A stretch of DNA of 64,000 bases from Bradyrhizobium sp. (GTDB taxonomy: Bacteria; Pseudomonadota; Alphaproteobacteria; Rhizobiales; Xanthobacteraceae), in assembly GCF_016219575.1 (NCBI RefSeq), contig NZ_JACRMG010000027.1, forward strand, positions 159,091 to 223,090, written 5' to 3'. The notes beneath the pieces were generated by a model. It worked only from the letters and a program-made list of their open reading frames with translations, ran no database searches and was not told the DNA's origin. Below, one piece after another: positions 8,988 to 17,801 of this stretch (position 1 is the stretch's first letter; each line of letters opens with the position of its first letter). The position numbers and the translations under genes were made by a program.

Positions 8988-9812
8988 ATGAATCGCCCCG
9001 GAATCGGGCTTGCGGCCTGCATGACAGTGCTTGCCGCCCTGTGGACAACAGCCGGCCGAGCCCAGGATGCGGCGGAGAAGGAGATCGAGAAATACCGGGC
9101 AATGATCTCCGACCCGATGTCGAATCCCGGCTATCTCGCCGTCGATCGCGGCGAGGCGCTGTGGCGGGAGAAGCGCGGAGCCAAGGGCGTCTCGCTCGAA
9201 GGCTGCGATCTCGGCCTCGGTGCGGGCAAGCTCGACGGCGCGTTTGCGAAATTACCGCGTTACTTCAAGGATGCCGACCGCGTAATGGATCTCGAGCAGC
9301 GGCTGTTGTGGTGCATGCAGAACCTGCAGGAACTCGACACCAAGGACGTCGTCGCCCGCCGCTTCTCCGGACCGGGAAGACAATCCGACATGGAGGACCT
9401 GGTCGCTTTCATCGCCAACAAATCCAACGGCATGAAGATCGACATTCCGCTGAGCCATCCGAAAGAGCAGGAAGCCGCGGCCGTCGGCGAGGAAATGTTC
9501 TACCGCCGCGGCGGGGTGAACGATTTTTCCTGTGCGACCTGCCATGCCGAAGACGGCAAGCGCATCCGCCTGCAGGGGCTGCCGAACTTCGCCAAGCCCG
9601 GACAGGCTCCGCGCGAGACCATGGCAAGCTGGCCGACCTATCGCGTGTCGCAGGGCGCGCTGCGCACGATGCAGCATCGCCTGTGGGATTGTTACCGGCA
9701 ACAACGATGGCCGATCCCGGAATACGGCTCCGACGGCATCACCGCGCTGACGGTGTTCCTGCAGAAGCAGGCCGCGGGCGGCGAAATCAACGTTCCCTCG
9801 ATCAAGCGATGA
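8988..9812 (+). CDS. soxA: SoxAX cytochrome, catalytic subunit SoxA (monohaem type)
   Basis: With SoxX it couples thiosulfate to the SoxY cysteine. The 274 residues begin with a Sec signal peptide ending near GRAQ. Only one CxxCH is present (CATCH, about residue 183). The N-terminal haem site of dihaem SoxA is replaced by a likely disulfide pair (EGCDLG and LLWCMQN). The active-site cysteine ligand lies in WDCYRQQ, near residue 231. GGAGGAAAGCG precedes the start. soxX follows after four bases. Confidence 0.95.
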   Translation: MNRPGIGLAACMTVLAALWTTAGRAQDAAEKEIEKYRAMISDPMSNPGYLAVDRGEALWREKRGAKGVSLEGCDLGLGAGKLDGAFAKLPRYFKDADRVMDLEQRLLWCMQNLQELDTKDVVARRFSGPGRQSDMEDLVAFIANKSNGMKIDIPLSHPKEQEAAAVGEEMFYRRGGVNDFSCATCHAEDGKRIRLQGLPNFAKPGQAPRETMASWPTYRVSQGALRTMQHRLWDCYRQQRWPIPEYGSDGITALTVFLQKQAAGGEINVPSIKR

Positions 9813-9816
9813 GGAC

Positions 9817-10452
9817 ATGACGATGAAGCGCATCATTGCTCCCGCACTCCTCGGTATTGCCCTCTCCGTCCCGGCCGTTGCCGGCGCCGCCGCGCAGACC
9901 GCGGCAAAGCCGGTCGATCCCGCCCTTGTCGACAAATTTCTCGCCTCCACCTTCGGCAAGGCGCCGGCCGAATGGCAGGCCCGTATCCAGCCCGACGAGA
10001 CGCTGCAGGCCTGCAACAAGTTCCGCAACGACGTCCCCTCGGCCGAAGCCGAAAAGATCACGGCACGGGAAATGGCGCGCGTGGTGTATCCGGCGGACGG
10101 CAAGCTGCTCGGCGACTGGAAGCAAGGCAGGAAGATCGCCAATGACGGGCGCGGCAACCAGTTCTCCGATCCGCCGACAATAGCCAGTGGCGGCAACTGC
10201 TATGCCTGTCACCAGATGGAGGCGAGCGAGCTGAGCTACGGGACGCTGGGGCCCAGCCTGACGAACTATGGCAAGGACAGGAAGTTTGATCCCGAGGAGA
10301 TCAAGCGCACCTGGGCCAGGGTCTACGACTCGCAGTCGCAGGTGGCCTGCTCGAACATGCCGCGGTTCGGGGCCAACAAGGTGCTCACGGAAGCGCAGAT
10401 CAGGGACATCATCGCTTTCCTGTTCGATCCGGAATCGTCCATCAACAAATAA
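9817..10452 (+). CDS. soxX: SoxAX cytochrome, small subunit SoxX
   Basis: Monohaem cytochrome c subunit that takes electrons from SoxA and passes them on. The 211-residue protein has a signal peptide ending near AAAQ, a CYACH haem site at about residue 129, and a Met ligand in CSNMPRFG near residue 179. It is longer at the N terminus than minimal SoxX proteins. The second ATG, at 9823, has a better-spaced GAGG and may be the real start. It forms a two-gene rightward unit with soxA and ends in front of an inverted repeat. Confidence 0.95.
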   Translation: MTMKRIIAPALLGIALSVPAVAGAAAQTAAKPVDPALVDKFLASTFGKAPAEWQARIQPDETLQACNKFRNDVPSAEAEKITAREMARVVYPADGKLLGDWKQGRKIANDGRGNQFSDPPTIASGGNCYACHQMEASELSYGTLGPSLTNYGKDRKFDPEEIKRTWARVYDSQSQVACSNMPRFGANKVLTEAQIRDIIAFLFDPESSINK

Positions 10453-10477
10453 GGCAGGGGAGCGCGATCCCCCTGCC
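10453..10477 (+). terminator. Hairpin between soxX and a convergent transporter gene
   Basis: GGCAGGGG and CCCCTGCC form an eight-pair GC stem immediately after the soxX stop. There is no clear T-run, so this is either a weak terminator or an mRNA-stabilising hairpin. It lies between converging genes. Confidence 0.55.
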
Positions 10478-10482
10478 TGCGA

Positions 10483-11592
10483 TCACGACTCGCGGCTGAA
10501 CAGCCGGCTGACATTGCGCGAGATCAGCGTGCCCGGCGTTTCGTCCATCAGGAACGCGATGCCGAGCCGCGCGCCCGCGATGATGCCGATGACGGAAAGC
10601 GGCCATGACAGGGCGAGCATCGACCCCGCGGTGATGCCCTGCCCGATCGTGCAACCGCCGGCGAGGATACCGCCCACGCCCATCAACCCGGCACCAACCA
10701 GATGACGCCGCATTTCGCGGTCGTCGTCGAACGCCTCCCAGCGGAACTCACGGGCGAAGAGCGCCGCGAGGTATGCACCAAGCACGGTCCCGATCACGCT
10801 GCCGACGCCGAAATCGGCGAAGGCCTGCGCGTTCAGCAACCCGGCGAACACCGCCTTGCCGACCGTCGATACGAAGGTGAGGCTTTGCGGACGGGCTGGG
10901 CCCGAGAACTCGTCATGCAGGAACGAGGTGAGAAACCACCCGGCCGTCACCAGCAGCCCGAGCACCACGCCAGCCGCGAGAAGCCGCGGCGTCCGCCGCA
11001 GCCTCGCATCGCGCACCGCAAGCAGACACAGCGCGATGCCGAATACCGCGGCGATCAATGGTCTCAGCTCGATGCCTGCCGCGCGCGAAACCAGCGCGGC
11101 GATGTCGGTGCCGGCTTCGGGAAGGCTCACCGAAACCCGCTCGAGAAAAATGATGCGAAAATCGGCGAAGATCCCGCGCAGCATGGCGTAGGCCGCCGCA
11201 CCCAGGATGACGATCACGACCAGACCGCGCAGGTCGCCCGTTCCAAGCCGCACCAGCGAGCCCATGCCGCAGGTGCCGACCAGCGCCATGCCGACACCGA
11301 ACGCGACGCTGCCGATCACGATCGAGAGCAGCGGCAGCGCGGCGGGTGCGTAGGTCGTCTCGGCCGGGCTGACCATTCCGGCGAGCACGAGGGCCTGCGT
11401 GCCCAGGAGCGCAATGCCGAGCGCCAGCGCGAACACGCGCAGGCGGCGGCTATCGCCGCCCATGAGAAAATCCTCGATCGCACCGAAGCTGCACAGTCTC
11501 GACCGCTGAATGGCGAAGCCGAGCACCGTGCCCACCGCAAGTCCGCTCAATGCCTGCACCCAGGCCGACGTCAGCTGCACGGATCCCTCCAT
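10483..11592 (-). CDS. YeeE/YedE-family transporter next to soxR (SoxT-like)
   Basis: A 369-residue polytopic membrane protein of the YeeE/YedE family, the second in the locus. The family cysteine motifs are present: GMALVGTCGMGS near residue 108 and GGILAGGCTIGQG near residue 315, along with the repeated aromatic-poor helices. A member next to soxR and before the sox genes is commonly called SoxT, proposed to import thiosulfate or signal its presence. It converges on soxX and lies 39 bases downstream of soxR, so the two probably form a unit. Its sequence differs clearly from the copy at 1306-2400, arguing for separate roles. Confidence 0.85.
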   Translation of the reverse strand: MEGSVQLTSAWVQALSGLAVGTVLGFAIQRSRLCSFGAIEDFLMGGDSRRLRVFALALGIALLGTQALVLAGMVSPAETTYAPAALPLLSIVIGSVAFGVGMALVGTCGMGSLVRLGTGDLRGLVVIVILGAAAYAMLRGIFADFRIIFLERVSVSLPEAGTDIAALVSRAAGIELRPLIAAVFGIALCLLAVRDARLRRTPRLLAAGVVLGLLVTAGWFLTSFLHDEFSGPARPQSLTFVSTVGKAVFAGLLNAQAFADFGVGSVIGTVLGAYLAALFAREFRWEAFDDDREMRRHLVGAGLMGVGGILAGGCTIGQGITAGSMLALSWPLSVIGIIAGARLGIAFLMDETPGTLISRNVSRLFSRES

Positions 11593-11631
11593 CGCGGCGC
11601 AGAGGCAGCGGCGCGCCGCACGGTGGCCGCG

Positions 11632-12009
11632 CTACTTCTTCTGCGGATCGGGATCGATCGCGCAGAAGATATCGTAGATCACGGCGATGAGCCGGCGAAC
11701 ATCGTCGTTGGCGAGGCTGTAATAGATCGTCTTGCCGTCGCGTCTTGTATCGACCATGCCGTCATAGCGAAGCCTCGCGAGCTGCTGCGACACCGCCGAT
11801 TGCCGAAGCGACAGGATGTTCTCGAGCTCCGTGACGGACCGCTCGCGCTCGGCGAGCAGGCAAAGCAGCAGCAGCCGGCTTTCGTGCGACAGCGCCTTGA
11901 GGAAATTGCTCGCCTTCCGCGCTTTTCGCATCAAGAGGTCGAGTTCGGGCGAATATTCGGCGCCTTCCCGAAGCTCGGTCTCGATGTCAGATGAAAGAAT
12001 GGAGGTCAT
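11632..12009 (-). CDS. soxR: ArsR-family sulfur-responsive repressor SoxR
   Basis: A 125-residue winged-helix repressor of the ArsR/SmtB group. It contains LKALSHESRLLLLCLL, the recognition helix RQSAVSQQLARLRYDGMVDTRRDGK, and the wing TIYYSLA. Two cysteines (CLL near residue 50 and IFCAID near residue 117) fit the thiol-persulfide sensing pair of SoxR/BigR/SqrR proteins. ATG at 12009 has AAGGGACCTT before it; upstream codons in the same frame are not coding-like. A perfect palindrome lies 60-75 bases upstream, suggesting autoregulation. Confidence 0.88.
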   Translation of the reverse strand: MTSILSSDIETELREGAEYSPELDLLMRKARKASNFLKALSHESRLLLLCLLAERERSVTELENILSLRQSAVSQQLARLRYDGMVDTRRDGKTIYYSLANDDVRRLIAVIYDIFCAIDPDPQKK

Positions 12010-12068
12010 AAGGTCCCTTCGCCGGCTCCGCGCCGACAGGATTGCGTCGCCGCAAATATATACACGAA

Positions 12069-12084
12069 TTCGCATATATGCGAA
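12069..12084. promoter_or_regulatory. Perfect 16-bp palindrome upstream of soxR
   Basis: TTCGCATATATGCGAA is fully self-complementary and lies 60-75 bases before the soxR start, in an AT-rich island (12051-12085). An ArsR-type operator of this form is expected near soxR. The 3' end of the divergent-side channel gene lies 41 bases away, so the site has no other obvious client. Confidence 0.6.
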
Positions 12085-12124
12085 AGAGGCCTGTACGGCA
12101 TGGCTCCCTGCGGGAATCCAGGGC

Positions 12125-13276
12125 TCAAGAGAGGCTGGCGGTTTTCGACGGTGGAGCCGCGGCGTGCGCGGCATCCGGAAGGGCCGCCGAGGGTTCGGCC
12201 GCTCGCGCGTTCGCCTCGCTGCGCCGCCGCGCCTCCGCCTCGATCAGGTCGACGAGTTCCGGCCGCCGGCCGGCCAGTTCGCGAAGATCGGCGACGTCGA
12301 GAACGAGCAGGACGCTCGGCTCGGTGGCAACGACCGTGGCCGAGCGCGGCGCGTCGAACAAGAGCGCCATCTCGCCGAAGAAACTGCCGGGCCGCAGCAC
12401 GACCGGCTCGGCCAGCTGCACGGTCGCTTCGCCCGAAACGAGGAAGTACATGGTGTCGCCGGGATCGCCCTTGCGGATGATGACGGTGCCCTGACCGACG
12501 TCGCGCGATTCCAGCAACCTCACGATATCGGCAACGGTCGCCGCGCCGAGCTTCTGGAAGAACGGGACGTTCGCAACCAGATCCCAGGTGTGGAGAAAAT
12601 GCCGGCGATGCAGTTCTTCGGCAAAGGCGGTTGCGACGATGCCGGCCCACAGCGCGAACATGACGACGCCGCCGACCATGACCCAGCCGCCGAGCAGCCG
12701 GCCCCACAGGGAGACCGGCACAACGTCGCCATAGCCGGTGGTGGTGATGGTCACGATCGCCCACCACATCGCGCGCGGTATGCTGCCAAAGGCTTCCGGC
12801 TGGCTTTGCCGTTCGAATACGAAGGCCAGCGTCGACGCCGCGAAGAATATCGCGATGAACAGGCTGACCATGCTGAGCAGCGCCGTTCGGCTGCGCTGCA
12901 TCACGCGCCAGAACAGCGCGAGCCCGGCGGTGTGGCGGATGTAGCGCAGCGACCAGACCAGCGCGAACAGCAGGGCATCTTCCGGATGCGAGGTGACGAG
13001 CCATCCGAACGGCAGGGAAAGCACCGAGGCGAGATCGATCAGTCCCTCGGCGGAAGCGAGATTGGCCAAACGCAATTCCAGCCCGTGCAGGCGCCAGAGA
13101 TTCAGGACGACTCTGAGGGTGATCGCCGCCCAGACCGCGATCACGATCCCGCCGAGCAACCGGTGCGCCTGATCGCCGATGGCAGGCGACGTGTCCACGA
13201 TCATCGCAAGCAGGCCGATGGTCGTGAGACCATTGGACAGCGCCGGCGCGACCATCGACCAGAGACCGTTAATCAT
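12125..13276 (-). CDS. Cyclic-nucleotide-gated potassium channel
   Basis: A 383-residue six-helix channel with a K+ selectivity filter (TITTTGYGDVVP, near residue 178) and an S4-like RYIRHTAGLALFWRVMQRSR segment. A C-terminal cyclic-nucleotide-binding domain follows (GDPGDTMYFLVSGEA and PGSFFGEMALLFDAPRSATVVA, the phosphate-binding cassette with RSA). The architecture matches the MloK1 channel of Mesorhizobium, which opens with cAMP. A low-complexity Ala-rich tail is added. It sits upstream of soxR in the same orientation but with a 115-base gap, so co-transcription is uncertain. Confidence 0.9.
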   Translation of the reverse strand: MINGLWSMVAPALSNGLTTIGLLAMIVDTSPAIGDQAHRLLGGIVIAVWAAITLRVVLNLWRLHGLELRLANLASAEGLIDLASVLSLPFGWLVTSHPEDALLFALVWSLRYIRHTAGLALFWRVMQRSRTALLSMVSLFIAIFFAASTLAFVFERQSQPEAFGSIPRAMWWAIVTITTTGYGDVVPVSLWGRLLGGWVMVGGVVMFALWAGIVATAFAEELHRRHFLHTWDLVANVPFFQKLGAATVADIVRLLESRDVGQGTVIIRKGDPGDTMYFLVSGEATVQLAEPVVLRPGSFFGEMALLFDAPRSATVVATEPSVLLVLDVADLRELAGRRPELVDLIEAEARRRSEANARAAEPSAALPDAAHAAAPPSKTASLS

Positions 13277-13419
13277 TCGAATCCGCTTGAATCACGCAGG
13301 CGTTGACGTGTCGTGCGCTGCACGATTGCGCAGTGCGGCGATCCGGGCCTTGACCCGCATCAATGAGTCCCCGATACAGCCAACCTACTAGCTGTATCGC
13401 AACGATCGGAAAATCCTCA

Positions 13420-13830
13420 ATGGCCACGTTCCAGCTGAGCCTGACCTCTCCCGAAAAGCTGCTGTTCGAGGAGCAGGTCGATCAGGTCGACCTGCCCGGG
13501 GCCGAAGGCGACCTGGGCGTGCTCGCAGGCCATGCGCCGATCGTGGCGCTGCTGCGCCCGGGGCTCATCACCGCGAGCGCGGGCGCCGAGCGCGAGACAT
13601 TCGTGGTGCTCGGCGGCATCGCGGAATTCTCCAACGAAAGGCTGACCATTCTCGCCGAATTCGCCGCGCACATTGCCGAGCTCGACGTCGCCGAACTGGA
13701 GGCCCGGATCGCCGAGATGGAAGAGGGCCTCGCCGGGATGCCGGTCAGCGACGAACTCGATCGCGCCGTCGCCAGGCTCGATCACTACAAATCGATCCAG
13801 GCCAGCCTGGCCGCAGCCACGGCCTTCTAG
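13420..13830 (+). CDS. atpC: Orphan ATP synthase epsilon subunit
   Basis: A 136-residue F1 epsilon-chain homologue. It carries the N-terminal beta-sandwich signature (VDLPGAEGDLGVLAGHAPIVALLRPG) and a C-terminal helical region that normally regulates ATP hydrolysis. No other atp genes are near, so this is either a second atpC or one detached from the main operon. The ATG at 13420 gives the standard length and starts at MATFQLSLTSPEKLLF; upstream in-frame codons look non-coding. The ribosome-binding site is weak. A repeat element follows directly after the stop. Confidence 0.88.
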   Translation: MATFQLSLTSPEKLLFEEQVDQVDLPGAEGDLGVLAGHAPIVALLRPGLITASAGAERETFVVLGGIAEFSNERLTILAEFAAHIAELDVAELEARIAEMEEGLAGMPVSDELDRAVARLDHYKSIQASLAAATAF

Positions 13831-13833
13831 AGT

Positions 13834-13929
13834 CGGTTCTGATTGAATCAGAACCGAAGCTCTAGATTCTTGATTTGACGCGTTTTCTTCACGCGAACCG
13901 GTAATCCACTTCGCTTGAAAACGCTCTAG
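13834..13929. repeat. Interspersed intergenic repeat with two dyads
   Basis: The element begins with a dyad (CGGTTCTGATT, GAATCAGAACCG; 13834-13856) and ends with a second, wider inverted pair (GCGTTTTC at 13880, GAAAACGC at 13917). I recognise this wording (GACGCGTTTTCTTCACGCGAACCGG) as a frequent intergenic repeat of Bradyrhizobium-type genomes, from memory. It may also act as a terminator for the orphan atpC. Confidence 0.7.
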
Positions 13930-14050
13930 CACCCACCGCGAACCGACGGCGGCGGCCGGAAAAGCCATCGCGCGACAGCACTGGATCGGTGCTGCCGCGC
14001 GGAAACCGTTGAGAAGGCGTGACCCTAGCGCGAGATGGCTTTCCTACGAG

Positions 14051-15493
14051 TCACCATCTCCCCCCCTCCGGATGATGATGCCCGGAAGGAGGCGGTTTGC
14101 CACCACCGCCGCCGCCACCGCCACCGCCGCCGGACAGACCGCCGGCAATGCCGATGCCGATGCCGATCGCGGCGCCGATGGCTTCCGGAGGAATTCCCTG
14201 CTCTTTCTGCGCAGCCGGCGTGGCGGTCTTACGTTGCTTGGGCGGAGCTTCGACGGCCCGCTTCTTGGTCGGCTCCTCGGTCCGCTTCCTGAGCTGTTGC
14301 GGCTCGGGGCACGGGCACATCGGGCCAAGTGACGCAAGCGTGGCCGCCGGCGCACCGAACTCGCGGTTGGTAACGCGCACCTGCAGCTTGCGCGCCGTCA
14401 CCGCCAGGTCGCTGGTCGGATAGGTCGTCAGGAAGGTTTGATAAGAAGCCGCCGTGTTGACCGCAACCGCGGTTGCCCACGCCTGCATGATGTAGCGGCG
14501 CTCCAGCAGCGAACGCGCCCGCACGTTATAGGGCGGTTGCGCGAACAGGGCGACGAACGCCTCATAGGCCGGCACGGTGTCCTCGGCGACGACGAGCTGA
14601 TAGGCAATTTTCGGATCCTTGCCCTTCAGGTCCTTGCGCCAGTCCTCGACGCTGCGCTTGACCGACGGCTGCTTCGGCCCGCCAGCCTTGGCCTGATCCG
14701 TTCCGGGCTTGCCGGCCTGATCGCCGAAGAACCTGAAATCCGTCGTCAAAGACGAGCTTTCCCAGGGAATCTGGCGGCCCTCGGTGGCGTCGTTGACTGC
14801 GACACGTACGCGCTTGAAGGCTTCCTCGATCGGAAGGTTCGGCTCCTTGGCGACCGAGAGCAGCGCCGTGGTGTAGGGGCTGTTCTCGCCCGAGCCGTCC
14901 TCGGCCACCGCGCCCGGCGAGGTCGAATAGGAGATGAACGAACCGGCGGCACCCGCCTTGGTGTCGACGATCGCAAGCCCGTGGCCCGTGGAAGAGCCTA
15001 TCCCGGGGAAGGGATTGTTGCGGCAGGCATCGAGCATGATGATGCGCATGCGCGTCGGCAACGCGCCCAGCGTATTCATGACGTCGTTGAGCCGCACTGC
15101 CTGCAAGGGAATGTCGGTCTCGCGCTTGGGATCGACGTCGACCGGGACCAGATAGTTCTCGCCGTCTACTTGCAGGCCGTGGCCGGCATAGAACATCAGC
15201 GCTACCGTATCGGGTCCGTTTGCCGCAATCTTCGCCGCGAAATCGCCGACGGCCTCGCGCAACTGATTCTGCGTCAGGTCGGCCGTCGATGTCACTTCGA
15301 AGCCGGCATTGCCGAGCATCTCCGTCATCTTCTTCGCGTCGTTGCTGGGGTTCGGAAGCGCCACCACCGAACGATAGGCCGATTGTCCGACCACCAGCGC
15401 GAGGCGCTTTTCCGCATGTGCTGCCGAAACGGCTGCCAGCAGCAAGCTCGTGGCGATCAACGATGACTTGCGCAAGTTTGAGATCGAATACAT
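14051..15493 (-). CDS. Secreted caspase-like (C14) protease
   Basis: A 480-residue protein with a signal peptide (cleavage near SAAHA) and a caspase-fold catalytic domain. The catalytic His is in FYAGHGL, at residue 105, and the Cys in MLDACRNNPFP, at residue 157. Such bacterial caspase homologues cut after Arg/Lys or Asp, but the substrate here is unknown. A linker and a helical region (about 300-430) follow, then a Gly-rich stretch of about a dozen residues and a His/Pro tail. ATG at 15493 begins the signal peptide. It lies 130 bases downstream of the CHASE2 cyclase in the same direction. Confidence 0.87.
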   Translation of the reverse strand: MYSISNLRKSSLIATSLLLAAVSAAHAEKRLALVVGQSAYRSVVALPNPSNDAKKMTEMLGNAGFEVTSTADLTQNQLREAVGDFAAKIAANGPDTVALMFYAGHGLQVDGENYLVPVDVDPKRETDIPLQAVRLNDVMNTLGALPTRMRIIMLDACRNNPFPGIGSSTGHGLAIVDTKAGAAGSFISYSTSPGAVAEDGSGENSPYTTALLSVAKEPNLPIEEAFKRVRVAVNDATEGRQIPWESSSLTTDFRFFGDQAGKPGTDQAKAGGPKQPSVKRSVEDWRKDLKGKDPKIAYQLVVAEDTVPAYEAFVALFAQPPYNVRARSLLERRYIMQAWATAVAVNTAASYQTFLTTYPTSDLAVTARKLQVRVTNREFGAPAATLASLGPMCPCPEPQQLRKRTEEPTKKRAVEAPPKQRKTATPAAQKEQGIPPEAIGAAIGIGIGIAGGLSGGGGGGGGGGGKPPPSGHHHPEGGRW

Positions 15494-15620
15494 GGCATCA
15501 CCCGCCCTGAGGGTTTGATTGATGTTCCGGTTACCATGCGCGGTTCCACGCAGATTGACCTGTCTCAATTTTCCCGATGCGAATTCGGCCGGTGCAAGCC
15601 GTTCGCAGCAGCCGGGCTTG

Positions 15621-17780
15621 CTACTTTCCCTCGAGGATATTGACCGGCACCCAGTCGTGCGGCGGAGGGTTGTCGGTATATTCGCTGGCGCGCTTGCTGA
15701 ACGAGGCAGATGGCGGGTCCACATCGGCCACACGGTCAAAGCACTGCCTGGCCCGGTCGAATTCGCGCCTGCGCCAGCAGGCCAGCCCTTCGGCATAGGC
15801 TGCCGCCACCCTCGACTGCTCGGGGGTCTCGTGCCCGGCCTCGGCCAAAGGCTCGTAGATCTTCACCGGATCGGCACGGCCCTTGACCCTGATGGCATCC
15901 AGTTCGCGCCAGGAGAAGGTCGTTCCCGTCAGCGCCACGGTCATCTCGGAGGCCATGATCGACGTGCTGAAATACTTGTTGGCGCCCTCCAGCCGCGAGG
16001 CGACGTTCACCGCATCGCTCATCACGGTGTAGTTGAAGCGCCGGTGCGATCCGATGTTGCCGACCAGCGCTTCGCCGGAATTGAGCCCGATCCGGTGCGC
16101 CAGCCGCTCGCCCTGGAAGCAGCTGTTGTCGCGATTGAGCTGCTCCAGCCGGTCGCGGCATTCCAGCGCTGCGTGCACTGCGCTTCGCGCGTGATCGGGG
16201 TCATCGGCCGGCGCGCCGAACACGGCAACGATGGAATCGCCGATATATTTGTCGACGTACCCGCCATGACGCTCGATGATGTCGGTCATGGCCGACAGAT
16301 ACTCGTTCATCAGCGCCACCAGCGCGCCCGGCGACATCCGCTCGGAGAACGACGAGAAGCCGGCGATATCGGAGAAGAAAACGGTGAGATTGCGCATCTC
16401 GCCGCCGAGCGCCGGCATCTTTTCCGATGCCAGCATGGTGTCGATGACCTGTGGCGCGAGATAGAGTGCAAAGCTCTTGCGCAGGAAGCGCTCCTCGCGG
16501 TCGGCGACCACGAAACGATATCCCACGGTCATGGCGAGCGCGGAAATGCCGGCAGCCGCGGGCTCGATCACCGGGATCGCCAGCGAATGCACGAACAGGC
16601 CGGTCGCGACGCCCGTATGGACCAGGATGACCGACAGGAAGACCAGCAATGCAACAAGGGGTGCAAATGCGCATGCCGACATTGCGGCGACGAAGGCCAG
16701 CGCCGCGGTGATCGTCGCTCGCAGCGGGAAGCCCGGCTCGACCGCGGCATCCCGCTCCATCAGGTTCCTGACCGCGGTGGCGTGCACGAACACCCCGGCC
16801 ATGGTGTTTCGCGCGAGGTGACCGGCGCGGACGGCGCCCGGCAGCGCGCAACGCGGCGCCGCGGCGCCTTCGAGGCCGCTCGATAGGCGCATCGAGGTGA
16901 GCTTCCTGTCCTCGAAATCGAGAGAGGTTCCGAAGATCACGGCCTTGCCCTCGAATTCGCGCCGGAAGTATTCGCGATCGCCCTTCTCGACGCAGGCGCG
17001 CAGATCGGCAAAGGAATAGGTGGGAAAATCCCGCCCGCCGCTGCGGAAGTTGAGCGTCAGTGTATTCGGCACGGCGGCCGGAATGCGGTAACCCGCAAGC
17101 GTCATCCGCCCGGCCGGATCGAATTCGGGTTTGGTCTCGAGCGCCCGGGATGCCAGTTCCACCGCCATCGAGGGCACGGGCTTGCCGTCGATCAGGAACG
17201 TCAGGGGCAATCGACGAATGACGTCGTCGATATCGGTATGGACATTGAGCGCCCGGATATTGTTCTGCTGCCGCACCGCGACCCTTTGCCCCGGCGCGGG
17301 ACGGACGGGATCGTCCGTGCTCTGGATTTCACCTAGCACGAGCTTGCCGGCGCCAGCGGCCGAGGCAAGAGCGCGAAGGAAGTCGCGGTCGAAGCCGCGC
17401 ATGCGCGCGCCGATCGGCTCCTCGCCGAACAGAACCTCGGATTGCTCGATCGATGTCGGGAAGACGACGTCAAAGCCGACCACGCGTGCGCCGGCGCCGA
17501 CGATGGCCGAGAGCACGCCGCCGATCTCGCGCGTCCAGGTGAGGGTCGGCGATCCCTTCAGCGGCGGCGTCCGGTAGGTCTCCTCGTCGATCGCGACCAC
17601 GACGACCGGGGAAGACGCAGGGTATCCGCGGTCGCCGAACACCTCCCAGCGCAAGGCCGTCAAGGTATCGAGCGAAAGCCCTTGCAGCCTGGCGAGCGGC
17701 GGAGAGGTGAACAGGATGCCGGCAACAAGGGAAATGAGCAGAGCCGCGACGACGTTCCTTCTGGTGATGCGCAGCCGCAT
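15621..17780 (-). CDS. CHASE2-domain class III adenylate/guanylate cyclase
   Basis: A 719-residue membrane cyclase. After an N-terminal helix comes a periplasmic CHASE2 sensor (VVVVAIDEETYR, VVGFDVVFP) to about residue 310. Three further helices (about 335-415) and a class III cyclase domain follow (LTVFFSDIAGFSSFSE, YIGDSIVAVFGAP, NVASRLEGANKY). The metal Asp residues and the catalytic Asn/Arg pair appear present. ATG at 17780 is preferred to a TTG at 17792. It is 21 bases downstream of a FecR-like gene, a pairing seen for many CHASE2 proteins. Confidence 0.92.
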   Translation of the reverse strand: MRLRITRRNVVAALLISLVAGILFTSPPLARLQGLSLDTLTALRWEVFGDRGYPASSPVVVVAIDEETYRTPPLKGSPTLTWTREIGGVLSAIVGAGARVVGFDVVFPTSIEQSEVLFGEEPIGARMRGFDRDFLRALASAAGAGKLVLGEIQSTDDPVRPAPGQRVAVRQQNNIRALNVHTDIDDVIRRLPLTFLIDGKPVPSMAVELASRALETKPEFDPAGRMTLAGYRIPAAVPNTLTLNFRSGGRDFPTYSFADLRACVEKGDREYFRREFEGKAVIFGTSLDFEDRKLTSMRLSSGLEGAAAPRCALPGAVRAGHLARNTMAGVFVHATAVRNLMERDAAVEPGFPLRATITAALAFVAAMSACAFAPLVALLVFLSVILVHTGVATGLFVHSLAIPVIEPAAAGISALAMTVGYRFVVADREERFLRKSFALYLAPQVIDTMLASEKMPALGGEMRNLTVFFSDIAGFSSFSERMSPGALVALMNEYLSAMTDIIERHGGYVDKYIGDSIVAVFGAPADDPDHARSAVHAALECRDRLEQLNRDNSCFQGERLAHRIGLNSGEALVGNIGSHRRFNYTVMSDAVNVASRLEGANKYFSTSIMASEMTVALTGTTFSWRELDAIRVKGRADPVKIYEPLAEAGHETPEQSRVAAAYAEGLACWRRREFDRARQCFDRVADVDPPSASFSKRASEYTDNPPPHDWVPVNILEGK

Positions 17781-17801
17781 GATCGCCTGCAATCGGCCCC
17801 G

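Noticed and set aside
14097..14423. Rightward frame starting with a Pro run opposite the caspase gene's Gly tail
   Set aside because: The Pro run is just the complement of the Gly codons; the rest is not coding-like.
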